The notes below the pieces were generated by a model. That model was given only the letters and a program-made list of their open reading frames with translations, was not told the origin of the DNA and did not search any database. Below are positions 25,302 to 35,900 of a stretch of DNA of 64,000 nt, one piece after another. Each line of letters starts with the position of its first letter. Position 1 is the first letter of the stretch. The DNA comes from Desulfuromusa kysingii (GTDB lineage: Bacteria; Desulfobacterota; Desulfuromonadia; Desulfuromonadales; Geopsychrobacteraceae): the NCBI RefSeq assembly GCF_900107645.1, contig NZ_FNQN01000010.1, positions 62,001 to 126,000 on the forward strand, given 5' to 3'. Both the position numbers and the translations under genes were made by a program.

Positions 25302-28300
25302 ATGCAAAAAATACTATTGTTGCTGCTTTTATTGTTGTTACCAGTCAGTGCATTGGCCGATTTAGGGGCTTCGGTGACTCTTGTCACGGGAGACCCTGCA
25401 GCGATATATCCGGGGCAGGAGACACGTCTGGAAATTACTCTGGCGAATACTGGAGACACGGAAATCTCTGCTGTTGGCTTTGATGTTCCACTTCCTGGCA
25501 CCTATCCTGATGGTTTGAAAATTTCATCGGCCGCCACTTATACATGTACCGATCCTGAAGGAAACACGGAGGTTGGGACTGGAACTCTCACTGCAGCGGT
25601 TGATAGCCAAAGCATTAAATTGACGGGCGGTTCTATCCCTGCTCGAGCTGATAATACCAGCGGTGTTTGTAAAATCATTGTTCCGGTGACGGCGGGGACA
25701 TCCACGGGCAGCAGCGTTACCTACACTTTCGAGATAGAGGATGGGGCAGTAACAGGGGACGATAGCAGTGACACTGTTGCCAATAACGGAGCAGTCAGTC
25801 AGAGCATCAATGTTCTAGACTTGGCAAAACCAACCATTACTAAAGAATTCGATTCTTCAAGCGTTGACATCGGGGGCAATGCGACCACCCTGACCTTTAC
25901 TGTTGCAAACAGCAATCCTGTTCCGATTCCAGATTTTAGCATCACCGATACCTTCCCGACACTGGGAGGCAGTGCAATTATCGAAGTGGCCGATCCGCCC
26001 AATGCAAGCTCAAGTTGTAGCAGTGGTGGTGCACCAGATTTTAGTCCATCGGCGACAGCAACGAGCGTGACCGCAACGGGTACGATACCGGCTAACGGCA
26101 GTTGTACTTTTTCCGTTGATGTGATCGGTGTTTCAACCAACGGCAGTTATGATACAGGCAATCAAACCAATCGAATCAGCAAGGATGACGACTTTAGCAA
26201 TGACCTTGGGATTTCTGCCGCAAGCGATGCCACAGCAAGGATTCGCGTTCGCTCACCACTTGGTGTCACCAAGAGTTTCAGTCCGTCGCGGCTTGCCAGC
26301 GGGACAGAAGGTCAGCTGACAATCGAGCTGACGAACGTTGCAAATACCCCTTTAGACATAAGCAGTTTTACGGATAGTCCTATTGATGGAGTGGTTGGTG
26401 TTGGGGGCAGTGTTGGTGAATTAGGGTCAGGGCTTAGAGCAACGGAGGGCACAACCACATGTGGTGGTACTGTTAATGTCATTGATGGAGGTGATGGAAT
26501 TGAGCTGTCTGGGAGTAACAGTATTCCTGCTAATGGCTCTTGTACCATCACCGTAGATTTTACTGCCGCAGCAATGGTATCACAGGTCCCTATCAGTTAT
26601 ATGAACAGTCTCGCTGCTGGTGCTGTCGATGTCGATAATGATGCGATTGTCAGTCAGCCTAGCTCTGCTTCTATTTTGGTTGCTGATATTCTGAGGGTGG
26701 AGAAATCTGCCAGCCCCGCTGAAGTCGCACCGGGCAATCCGGTTCAGTATACCGTCACCGTACAAAACTTCTCAGATGAAGCTATTTCAAATGTCACCGT
26801 TAACGACACCTTACCGGGCAACGTGACTTACCTGACAGGGACAATCAATGGCAATGATTACTCCCCTTCTTCTACTTGTGGAAACTTCACTGAAACCAGT
26901 GTGCTGGGGGCTGCCAATGCGCAATTTACCATCCCAACTCTACCAGCCCGAACAACGAGTAGTGTCCCTGGTGTTTGTACCCTGTCGTTTTGGGGAATGG
27001 TGGATTCCGAAGCTGGTGACGCTGCTTCCATTGTTAACACAATTGCAGCAGGTGATATTTGCTACAACGATGGCATCGAAAAGTGTAATGGTTCCGCAGC
27101 GACATCTGGAACGGTTAAGACGGAAGCGACCGTCTTGTCAGCGGAGAAACGCTTCAATGACACCACCGACACGGTGATACACCCTGAGGGGACAATTGAG
27201 ACCTTAAGTATTACCCTGACAAATATCTCTGCCAATCCGCTGACAGCTGTTACTATCTCCGATACCTTCCCCACTGATGGTTCGGGGCAATTGCAAGTTG
27301 CCAACCCAGCCAATGCTGTTACCACCTGTGGTGGAACTCTGGAAGCAATACCAGGTGCCAACTCTTTTACTCTGAATGGTGCAACGGTTCCTGCCCGTGC
27401 CAATAATGGGACGGGTGCCAATGGCAGTTGTGTCGTCAGTCTTGATGTGATTGGGCCGGCAGGCACATATGATAATGTTGCTCAGGTTGAAGCGAAGCAA
27501 ACCTATGCAAATGGGGATTCCGCAGAGAATGTATTTGTCAATACAAATACTGCCCGTTTGGTCTATCTATCTTCTTTAACTGCAGAGAAGAGCTTTACCC
27601 CCGGTAGCATTTCATCTGGCGGGACTTCGCGGGTGACTGTGAGGCTGGCAAATGAAGGCGCAGTCGCTTTGACAAATGTCACCGTGACGGACCCCTTACC
27701 AGAAGGGATGGTTCTGGCGGATCCGGTGAATGCCAGTAGCACCTGTGCTGGATCCCCGATTTTTACCGCAGCAACGTCTGGTGCCAACACTGTGACGATG
27801 TCTGGGGCATCCATCGCCGGAAGTGGCTCCTGCGATGTTCAATTTGATGTGACTGTCACCGGGAGCAGTTCTTGGAGCAACGTCATTCCAAGCGGGAATA
27901 TTACCGCTGACGGTGGGGTCAGAAATGTGGCTGATGTCAGCGCAACATTGGAGTACCTCGATCCAACTGCCATCAGCGTTACCAAGACCTCCAATCCAAG
28001 TACTTTGACCTTTCCCGGTCAAACCAGTGAATTGACCCTCTCTTTTACCAATGGCAATCTGGCAGTGACTCATTTGGCAGTGACCGACTACTTTACGCTG
28101 GACGGTACGGCAGAGTCAGCTGCCAACGGTATGGCGATCGCAGCAACCCCAAATATCAGCACCACTTGCCCTGGGGGCGTGGTCTCTGCGACAAGTGGAG
28201 GCTCGAAAATTTCGGTCAGCAACGTCTCTCTGGAGGCAGGTGCATCCTGCGAAGTCAAAGTCAATGTGACCTCGAGTGCCGTTGGTGGTATCACCAACGT

Positions 28301-31300
28301 TATCCCTATTGGTGCTGTCAGCTCTGATCAGGGTTTGAGCAATAATGGTCCAGCTTCAACCAGTTTGACGACGCAGAGCAACATTGGGGTGGAAAAAAGT
28401 TTTAGTCCTAAAGTTGTCAAGCCGAATGAGCGCTCAAGGTTGCGGATCACCTTTTACAACCCAACGGGTCAGGCGATGGCGAACCTCTCAGTCCTCGACA
28501 CGTTGCCCGCCGGGGTGACGGTTCCCAGTGGCGCAGATCCCATGTCCACCTGTAGCGGCGCCAATGTTTCTGCCCCTGAAGCCAATCAGGTTCAGGTCAG
28601 CGGTGCCAATCTTGGTGCTGCAATAGATGGAACCGCAGCATCTTGTTATGCGGAAATAGATGTTATTGGGGCTGCACAAGGGGAATATACCAATACCATT
28701 GCAGCTGGCGCCGTCACCGCAACCGCTGGGGGTGTTGCGGTCGATAACGCGCAACCAGCCAGCGATACCTTGTTCGTTAAAAATCCGCTGGTGATTCACA
28801 CCGCGTTTGATGATTATACCCTGGATAGCGGTGATCCGGTCGGCATGACCACGGGGAGCAGCAGTGCCCTCCCTGGGAAGACATCGCGGCTCACAATCCG
28901 GCTGGATAATCCCAATCATGAAGCTCTGACCGGAGTGGCACTCCTCGATGCCCTGCCGGAAAATCTGGTTATCGCCCAGACCCCGAATGCAAGCACCACC
29001 TGTGATGGTGGATTTGTTGATGCCCAAGCTTCGGCGACAGCTGTCCGTTTGAGTGGTGCGACCGTTCCGGCTACGGGTTATTGCACCCTATCCGTTGATG
29101 TCTTGAGCAACGTCTCTGGAAATTACGTCAACACTATTCCAGCATCTGCCGTGACCAGTAACGAAGGGGTGAGCAATGAGGAGCCTACCAGCGCGGAGGT
29201 GATGGTTTCTGCTCCCCCTGTAGTTGACAAACAGTTTGCCCCGGCGGTTATTGGTGCAAATGGGGTCACGACTCTGACGATTGTTTTCAGCAACGATAAT
29301 GATAGCGACACAACATTAACCAGCGAATTTGTCGATAATTTACCGTCATTGCCGGGGAGTATTGTTGTCGCAGACTCCCCCAATATTGGCGGAACTTGCC
29401 CCGGAACAGTAACTGCTGCTGCCGGTTCTACTTCCATCACCTACGCCGCTGAAGCAACGATTCCAGCTGGCGGTTGTACCATACAGGTCGATGTCACCGG
29501 GGACATTCCGGGGGAATACAATAACAACATCCCGGCAGGGAGTTTACAGACAACCGTAGGTGCGAATCAGCAGGCAGCCAACAGTGGCTTGATTATCAGT
29601 TCCTTTGGTTATATTTCAGGAACGATTTACAACGATAATAATGTCACCCCGAACGGGATCTTTGAGATGGGTACAGATTCCCCCGTCTCTGGTGTCAGCG
29701 TTGAATTACGTGAAGGCGACAGCTGCTCAGGAGACTTAATTGAGTCGACTCTGACCGACAGTCTGGGGAATTATCTGTTTGCCACCCTCGAGGCAGGGAC
29801 TTATTCGATCTGTCAGCCGATGCAACCCGAAGGGACGATCAACGGAGCTACGACCGCAGGGGCGATCGTCTCCAGTAACAGCAGTACCGGTTCATCAGGA
29901 ACCGAATCAAACCCGACGACAACCAGCAGTCAGATTGTCGGAATTGTCCTGGATGATGATGGGACCTCTGGTGAAATCAGTGGTTCAACGGGCAACAACT
30001 TTGCTGAAATTATCCCTTCCACAATTTCGGGGACGGCGTTTTTAGACCAGAACAATAATGGTGAGATGAATGGCACCGATACCCCTCTGGCAGATGTCGT
30101 CATCGAACTTCTCAATGCCGATGGTGATCTCATAGCGACAACAGTGACGGATGCGAACGGGGGCTATAGCTTCAATGATCTTATCCCTGGAAATTATTCG
30201 ATTCGCCAACCGAGCCAGCCTGACGGAACTTCAAGCGGGTTGACCAGCGCCGGACCGGTCACCAACGGTGGGACTGCTGGGACGGTTACGGACCCAACCA
30301 CAGTACCAAGCCAGATTAACTCTATCCAGCTACCTCCGAATACCACTACAGAGAACAATAATTTTGCTGAAATTCCCAACAGTCGTCGTATCTCTGGAAC
30401 GCTGCTGCTTGATTATAACAACAACGGGATTGTTGACGGTACCGATCACGGTATCGGCAATCAGACGATTACATTGACCGGGACCGATATCAGCGGCAAC
30501 CCAGTCTCAATGACGACCACGACAGCAGCTGATGGGAGTTACAGCTTTACCGATCTGCCCGAAGGGACCTATACCCTGAATCAATCGACGCAACCGGAAG
30601 GGACCACCAACGGCGTAACGACCGCAGGAAGCGATGGAGCAACGGCGAGCAATCCGACAGACACAAGCAGTCAAATTGCTAATATTGTCCTGTCTGCTGA
30701 CAATCCAGTCTCCGGTGGCAATAACTTTGCGGAAGTTCCCGGTGCTGCTGCGGATCTGGCACTGGCGAAAACCCACTCACCGACCAGCCTTGGAGCGGGT
30801 TCAAGTACCGGGTTTTATACCCTGACGCCGAGCAATATTGGGAGTTTGGATACTTCTGGCACAATGACGGTTGTCGATACCCTTCCGTATGGTCTGACCA
30901 GCCTTTCAGTGCCAACCAGTGGTGATTGGAGTTGCAGTACGGCTGGACAGGTGATCACCTGTACCTCAAACGAAGTGATCGCTGCAGGTGAACAAGGCTC
31001 TGATATTATTTTACGGGTGGCTGTTGCCGATGGTCTGGCAGGTCAACTCTTGACCAATACTGGAACCATTTTCGGTGGGGGTGAACCATCAGGCTTTGAT
31101 GGAAACAACAGTGCTTCCGATCCGACTGCAATTTCTGAATCTGCCTCAGTATCTGGACATGTCTGGAGAGACACGAACCACAACCAGATTTTGGATAATA
31201 GTGAGACCCCCCTGGCAGATTGGATTGTTGAGCTCACCCTTGATAATACTCTGGTTGCCAGTACCACAACCGATAGCTCGGGAAATTACCAGATTTCTGG

Positions 31301-32999
31301 TATTGCACCGGGTAGCGGTTATCAGCTTCGTTTCCGCGATCCAGAGAGTGGCATTATTTATGGTCGACCTGTCCCCAATGAGACGGGGGCGACTTATAGC
31401 AATGGCGTTGTTAGTGAAGGGAACCCTGCCGGGGCTGATAACACTGACGGGACATTGGCAGGACTGACCTTTGTGGCTGGTGCTGAAGTTGTGGAACAGA
31501 GTCTCCCCTTTGATCCTTCAGGGGTGGTGTATGACGCTGTCACTCGCAGTCCAGTCGCAGGTGCAATTGTCAGCATTTCCGGTCCAGCAACATTTGATCC
31601 AGCAATCCATCTGGTTGGTGGTGAGGCGAATGTGACCCAGATAACCGGGGAGAGTGGTTACTACCAATACCTGTTGCTTCCAACCGCACCTGCAGGCACT
31701 TACACCCTTGGGGTCACACCACCCGCTGGCTATTTACCGACTGCTTCGACAATGATCCCCGTTTGTAGCAATACCCCAACGGTTGGAGCATTGCCTGATC
31801 CGGCTGCGGTGCAAGCGAGCGCCGATCCGCCACAGGCATCGGCGACACTCCAGGATGGTGATTCTTGTCCCGCAGATTCCAGGGATTTTGCTGCCAGCGG
31901 GAATTCCACCCAATATTACACCAGCTTTAATTTTGAAGACGGTGTATTGGCAAATGTCATTAACAATCATTTCCCCATCGATCCGGTGCTGGAGGGGGCG
32001 ATCACGCTGGTAAAGACCTCTCCACTGGTCAATGTCTCCATTGGACAACTGGTCCCCTACACCATCACCGCGGTCAACAATCTGGCAGCACCGCTGAGTA
32101 ACATTGATCTGTATGATGTTTTGCCTCCGGGGTTCAAGTTCAAATCGGGGAGCGCGACGCTGGATGGGGTGACGGTGACTCCAGAAGTGAATAACCGCAC
32201 GCTGCGGTTGACCGATATCAGCTTTACTGCCAACGGGCGCCGGACGGTGAAGATGCTGCTGGTCGTCGGTTCGGGGGTACAAACGGGCGAATATGTCAAT
32301 ACCGCCCAGATGGTGAATAATCTGGTCCCTGCCCCGGATAATGCGGTCTCCAACCGGGCTACGGCGACGGTGCGGGTGATTCCTGATCCGCTATTTGATT
32401 GTTCCGACGTCATTGGCAAGGTGTTTGATGATCAGAACGCCAATGGTTATCAGGATGATGGCGAACCGGGACTCCCCAATATCCGGGTGACGACCGCCCG
32501 AGGGTTGTTGGTCACCAGTGACGCTGAAGGCCGTTACCATGTGACCTGCGCGATGGTGCCCAATGAATTCCGGGGTTCCAACTTTATTATGAAGCTGGAT
32601 GAACGGAGCTTGCCATCCGGTTATCGGGTCACCACAGAAAATCCCCGTACGGTCCATTTGACCCGCGGGAAAATGGCTAAGCTCAATTTTGGTGCGGCCA
32701 TCCATCGTGTGGTCCGCTTTGAAATGACCAACGCGGCATTTGACGCCGCGAGCAACGCACCGACAGAAGAACTGATGCAGGCCATCACCGCCTTGCCGGA
32801 GCAACTGCGTGCTGCTCCATCGATCATCCGACTGGCGTATAACCAGCAGGGTGAATCGCCGGGACTGATCAAATCGCGACTGAGCGAGGTCCGCAAACAG
32901 ATTGAATCGTTATGGGAGGCGCAGGGTTGCTGCTACACCCTTGTTTTTGAGGAGGAAATATTCCAACGAGACCTCCAGGTTAAAGGAGGGGAAAAATGA
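25302..32999 (+). CDS. Giant secreted protein of DUF11 and SdrD-B-like repeats
   Basis: A 2565-residue surface or secreted protein. The start at 25302 follows GTGGAGGGA and gives a clean signal peptide (LLLLLLLLLPVSALA). About ten Ig-like DUF11-type repeats follow from residue 20 to 1430, each opening like V-K-SFSP and containing TLTN and D-LP-G strands with a disulfide-prone TC..G pair. Three SdrD-B-like domains (SGT-D-NNNG-DGTD...YSFTDLPEGTY) come next, then mixed DUF11 and SdrD-B modules, a carboxypeptidase-regulatory-like domain near 2090, and a final SdrD-B-like domain. The last 90 residues are not repetitive and contain GCCYTLVF. Its stop overlaps the ATG of the OmpA-barrel gene, so the two products probably work together. 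An adhesin, filament or surface-layer role is inference. Confidence 0.8.
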   Translation: MQKILLLLLLLLLPVSALADLGASVTLVTGDPAAIYPGQETRLEITLANTGDTEISAVGFDVPLPGTYPDGLKISSAATYTCTDPEGNTEVGTGTLTAAVDSQSIKLTGGSIPARADNTSGVCKIIVPVTAGTSTGSSVTYTFEIEDGAVTGDDSSDTVANNGAVSQSINVLDLAKPTITKEFDSSSVDIGGNATTLTFTVANSNPVPIPDFSITDTFPTLGGSAIIEVADPPNASSSCSSGGAPDFSPSATATSVTATGTIPANGSCTFSVDVIGVSTNGSYDTGNQTNRISKDDDFSNDLGISAASDATARIRVRSPLGVTKSFSPSRLASGTEGQLTIELTNVANTPLDISSFTDSPIDGVVGVGGSVGELGSGLRATEGTTTCGGTVNVIDGGDGIELSGSNSIPANGSCTITVDFTAAAMVSQVPISYMNSLAAGAVDVDNDAIVSQPSSASILVADILRVEKSASPAEVAPGNPVQYTVTVQNFSDEAISNVTVNDTLPGNVTYLTGTINGNDYSPSSTCGNFTETSVLGAANAQFTIPTLPARTTSSVPGVCTLSFWGMVDSEAGDAASIVNTIAAGDICYNDGIEKCNGSAATSGTVKTEATVLSAEKRFNDTTDTVIHPEGTIETLSITLTNISANPLTAVTISDTFPTDGSGQLQVANPANAVTTCGGTLEAIPGANSFTLNGATVPARANNGTGANGSCVVSLDVIGPAGTYDNVAQVEAKQTYANGDSAENVFVNTNTARLVYLSSLTAEKSFTPGSISSGGTSRVTVRLANEGAVALTNVTVTDPLPEGMVLADPVNASSTCAGSPIFTAATSGANTVTMSGASIAGSGSCDVQFDVTVTGSSSWSNVIPSGNITADGGVRNVADVSATLEYLDPTAISVTKTSNPSTLTFPGQTSELTLSFTNGNLAVTHLAVTDYFTLDGTAESAANGMAIAATPNISTTCPGGVVSATSGGSKISVSNVSLEAGASCEVKVNVTSSAVGGITNVIPIGAVSSDQGLSNNGPASTSLTTQSNIGVEKSFSPKVVKPNERSRLRITFYNPTGQAMANLSVLDTLPAGVTVPSGADPMSTCSGANVSAPEANQVQVSGANLGAAIDGTAASCYAEIDVIGAAQGEYTNTIAAGAVTATAGGVAVDNAQPASDTLFVKNPLVIHTAFDDYTLDSGDPVGMTTGSSSALPGKTSRLTIRLDNPNHEALTGVALLDALPENLVIAQTPNASTTCDGGFVDAQASATAVRLSGATVPATGYCTLSVDVLSNVSGNYVNTIPASAVTSNEGVSNEEPTSAEVMVSAPPVVDKQFAPAVIGANGVTTLTIVFSNDNDSDTTLTSEFVDNLPSLPGSIVVADSPNIGGTCPGTVTAAAGSTSITYAAEATIPAGGCTIQVDVTGDIPGEYNNNIPAGSLQTTVGANQQAANSGLIISSFGYISGTIYNDNNVTPNGIFEMGTDSPVSGVSVELREGDSCSGDLIESTLTDSLGNYLFATLEAGTYSICQPMQPEGTINGATTAGAIVSSNSSTGSSGTESNPTTTSSQIVGIVLDDDGTSGEISGSTGNNFAEIIPSTISGTAFLDQNNNGEMNGTDTPLADVVIELLNADGDLIATTVTDANGGYSFNDLIPGNYSIRQPSQPDGTSSGLTSAGPVTNGGTAGTVTDPTTVPSQINSIQLPPNTTTENNNFAEIPNSRRISGTLLLDYNNNGIVDGTDHGIGNQTITLTGTDISGNPVSMTTTTAADGSYSFTDLPEGTYTLNQSTQPEGTTNGVTTAGSDGATASNPTDTSSQIANIVLSADNPVSGGNNFAEVPGAAADLALAKTHSPTSLGAGSSTGFYTLTPSNIGSLDTSGTMTVVDTLPYGLTSLSVPTSGDWSCSTAGQVITCTSNEVIAAGEQGSDIILRVAVADGLAGQLLTNTGTIFGGGEPSGFDGNNSASDPTAISESASVSGHVWRDTNHNQILDNSETPLADWIVELTLDNTLVASTTTDSSGNYQISGIAPGSGYQLRFRDPESGIIYGRPVPNETGATYSNGVVSEGNPAGADNTDGTLAGLTFVAGAEVVEQSLPFDPSGVVYDAVTRSPVAGAIVSISGPATFDPAIHLVGGEANVTQITGESGYYQYLLLPTAPAGTYTLGVTPPAGYLPTASTMIPVCSNTPTVGALPDPAAVQASADPPQASATLQDGDSCPADSRDFAASGNSTQYYTSFNFEDGVLANVINNHFPIDPVLEGAITLVKTSPLVNVSIGQLVPYTITAVNNLAAPLSNIDLYDVLPPGFKFKSGSATLDGVTVTPEVNNRTLRLTDISFTANGRRTVKMLLVVGSGVQTGEYVNTAQMVNNLVPAPDNAVSNRATATVRVIPDPLFDCSDVIGKVFDDQNANGYQDDGEPGLPNIRVTTARGLLVTSDAEGRYHVTCAMVPNEFRGSNFIMKLDERSLPSGYRVTTENPRTVHLTRGKMAKLNFGAAIHRVVRFEMTNAAFDAASNAPTEELMQAITALPEQLRAAPSIIRLAYNQQGESPGLIKSRLSEVRKQIESLWEAQGCCYTLVFEEEIFQRDLQVKGGEK

Positions 33000-35900
33000 A
33001 AAACTTAACTATTAGCGCACTGGTTATCGTCCTTCTCGGGTTGGGTTACAGCTCTGCCGTTGCTGCAAACTATTGCCAAGAAGATGGCAGTTGTTCCCCT
33101 TGTGACGGGGACGGTAGTTGTCTCTCAGTGAATGGTAAACGGATTGATTCGGGTGCCAGTCTTGGTGCCCGACACAATCCTCCGGCAAACAGTGAACGCC
33201 AACTTGATGAAAGTACCTGGGAATTATCCCCCTATCAGCAAGAGACTGTGTCACAGGTGGAAGAGGTGCCAGTCACAATCAACCGGACGGAACTCAAGCA
33301 GGTGATTGATAGTTCTGTTGCCCCCAAGTTTGGTTACGGTAAAAGCTTTCTGACACCATCATTACAGGCCGACCTGAAGCAACTTGCTGCGCAACTTGCC
33401 GGAAAGCAGAATCTGCGGTTGCGGATCGTGGGTCATACCGATCCCGATAGGCTTTCTCGCAAATCTGCTGCCATTTATGGGGATAACTTCGGTTTGGGGC
33501 AGGCACGTGCCGATGCGACGGCAGAATATCTGGCAGCGTTGCTGAACCTGGAAAAGGAACAGATCGAAACCTCATCGCGGGGTCCGTTGGAACCCATCGC
33601 CCCCAACGACAAAGGGGAAGGGCAAGCGCGAAACCGCCGGGTTGAGATCTTTGTCTCATACGACGATCCGGTTATTGTCGCGACTGATACAACGGTCACA
33701 ACCACCAAGGAGACTCCGGTGGAACAGAGTCCGTTACGGGCTTGTTCAGAGGTTCTCAGTAGTCGGACTGCTGCGACCGCTGCCCCCTTCAGGATCAGTA
33801 TTGACGGTGTACCGTTGGCAGATACAGGGACAATTGATCCCGATATCCAGCGTTGTACCGATGTCGCTCTGGAAAAAGCTGATATTCAGATCCATTACGA
33901 CGATCTGGAATCGACCCCTTGGTTGAATGTCAGTGCCACACCCAACAGTGCAGTGCGACAGGAAAAAGTCACGTTTACCGCTTACAGTAATTATGACCAT
34001 TGGATTCAACGGCGCGAAGTGAGGATTTTTGCTCCGCAGGATTCAACCCAATCGACCCCGCTACAGGTGCTGCCGATTACGTCACCGGGACAAGTTGAAT
34101 GGTTCCCGGGGGATCAGGTGCCTAACGACATCCGTTATGTCCTCCGGGTCTATGATGAACAGGGACAATTTGATGAAACTGCCCCTAAAGCGCTGCGCAT
34201 TGATCATCGTGCAGAACCCCAGAAAAATCAGGGGAGTGGTCCACGTGAAGAGTTAATCGGCTATGGGGAAAATAGTTTACAGATCCACAATATCCCCGTT
34301 CACGGTGGGGCAGTGACTGTCAATGGCAGCGACTTGCCACCTGACAGTCTGGTCAGCGTCATGGGACAGCGGGTTCCCGTTGCTGCCAATGGCCGTTTTG
34401 CCACTCGGCAGATCCTTCCGGCTGGTCCCCATGTGGTTACCGTTGAGGTCGAAAATCAACAGGGCCAGTTGAACTTTGCCCGGAATCTCTATGTGCCGGA
34501 TCAGGATTGGTTTTATATCGGTATTGCCGATCTGATTGCGGGTGAAAATAGAACTTCAGGCCCAGCGAGTTTGGTCACCACAGATGATCAACACTATGAA
34601 AATGACCTCTATATTGATGGGCGGCTGGCATTCTATCTGAAAGGGAAAATCAAGGGGGAGTGGCTTTTGACGGCAGCTGCCGATACCCAGGAACAACCCT
34701 TTGAACACCTGTTCAGTAACTTTGATTCCAAAGATCCGGAGTATCTGTTGCGGCGTCTTGATCCCGATCTCTACTATCCGGTTTATGGTGATGATTCCAC
34801 CACCGTTGAAGATGCGCCCACAAGTGGCAAGTTCTATGTCAAAGTGGCGAAGGGGGATTCCCATGTGATGTGGGGGAACTTCCAGACCCGCTGGACCGGG
34901 AGTGATTTTGCAAATATCAATCGCGGTATGTACGGAGCCAATGCCCACTGGGAATCGCCACAGCAAACCAGCTACGGTGAGAAGCGGGCAAAAGTCGATC
35001 TGTTTGCCGGTGATCCCGGGACTCTGGGCGCTCGGGACGAATTTCGTGGCACCGGCGGGAGTCTGTACTACCTGCGCCATCTGGATATCACTACCGGATC
35101 GGACAATGTCTGGGTGGAGATTCGCGACAAGGATTCCGGTCTGGTGCTGGAAACCAATCAATTGACCGCTGGGCAAGATTACGAGGTCAACTCTCTACAA
35201 GGACGACTGCTGTTGACCTCCCCCTTGCCTTCCACTGCCGATGATAGCCAATTGGTACGCTCCGGCTCCCTTTCGGGGCACCCTGTCTATCTGGTTGCGA
35301 CCTATGAATATACCCCCGGTGTCTCTGAAGCCGATAATATGACGGTGGGCGGACGGGCGACAGCTTGGGGCAATGACCATTTGAACATTGGCGTCACTGG
35401 CTATAAACAGGGGGATGACGATACCGATCAAACCCTGGGCGAAGTGGATGCCACCTTGCGTTATGCTGCTGGAACTTACGTTAAAGCAGAGGTTGCCCGT
35501 TCCGATGGTTCGGGCAGTGGTAACAATAGTTCTTTGACGGGTGGTTTTGAATTCGAGACCGAAACCGCTGTCGACACGGAAGCCATGGCGAAACGGGTTG
35601 AAGCAGGGATCGATTTTGCCGAAGTGAGCGATCAGGTTGGACATGCCCATGTCTATTGGCAGGATCGGGAAGAGGGTTTTTCGGGTCCTGGGCAGATTGC
35701 AGCCGAAGATATTGAGCAGCTGGGGGCTGCCATATCCGCTGAAATCACCGATTCCTTCTCCGTGGAGACCCGCGCCGATATGAAAGAGGCGGACACGCAG
35801 GATAGCGTCGCTGCCAGTATGACAGGGATCTATCAGCTCAATCAGCGCTGGAGCCTGAGTGGTGGAGTCCGTTATGATGATCTCGATAACCGTGTCGCCA

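Noticed and set aside
25799-32896. Many antisense open frames within the giant repeat gene
   Set aside because: They mirror the repeated Thr/Ser/Gly-rich coding pattern on the other strand and have no domains or ribosome binding sites.
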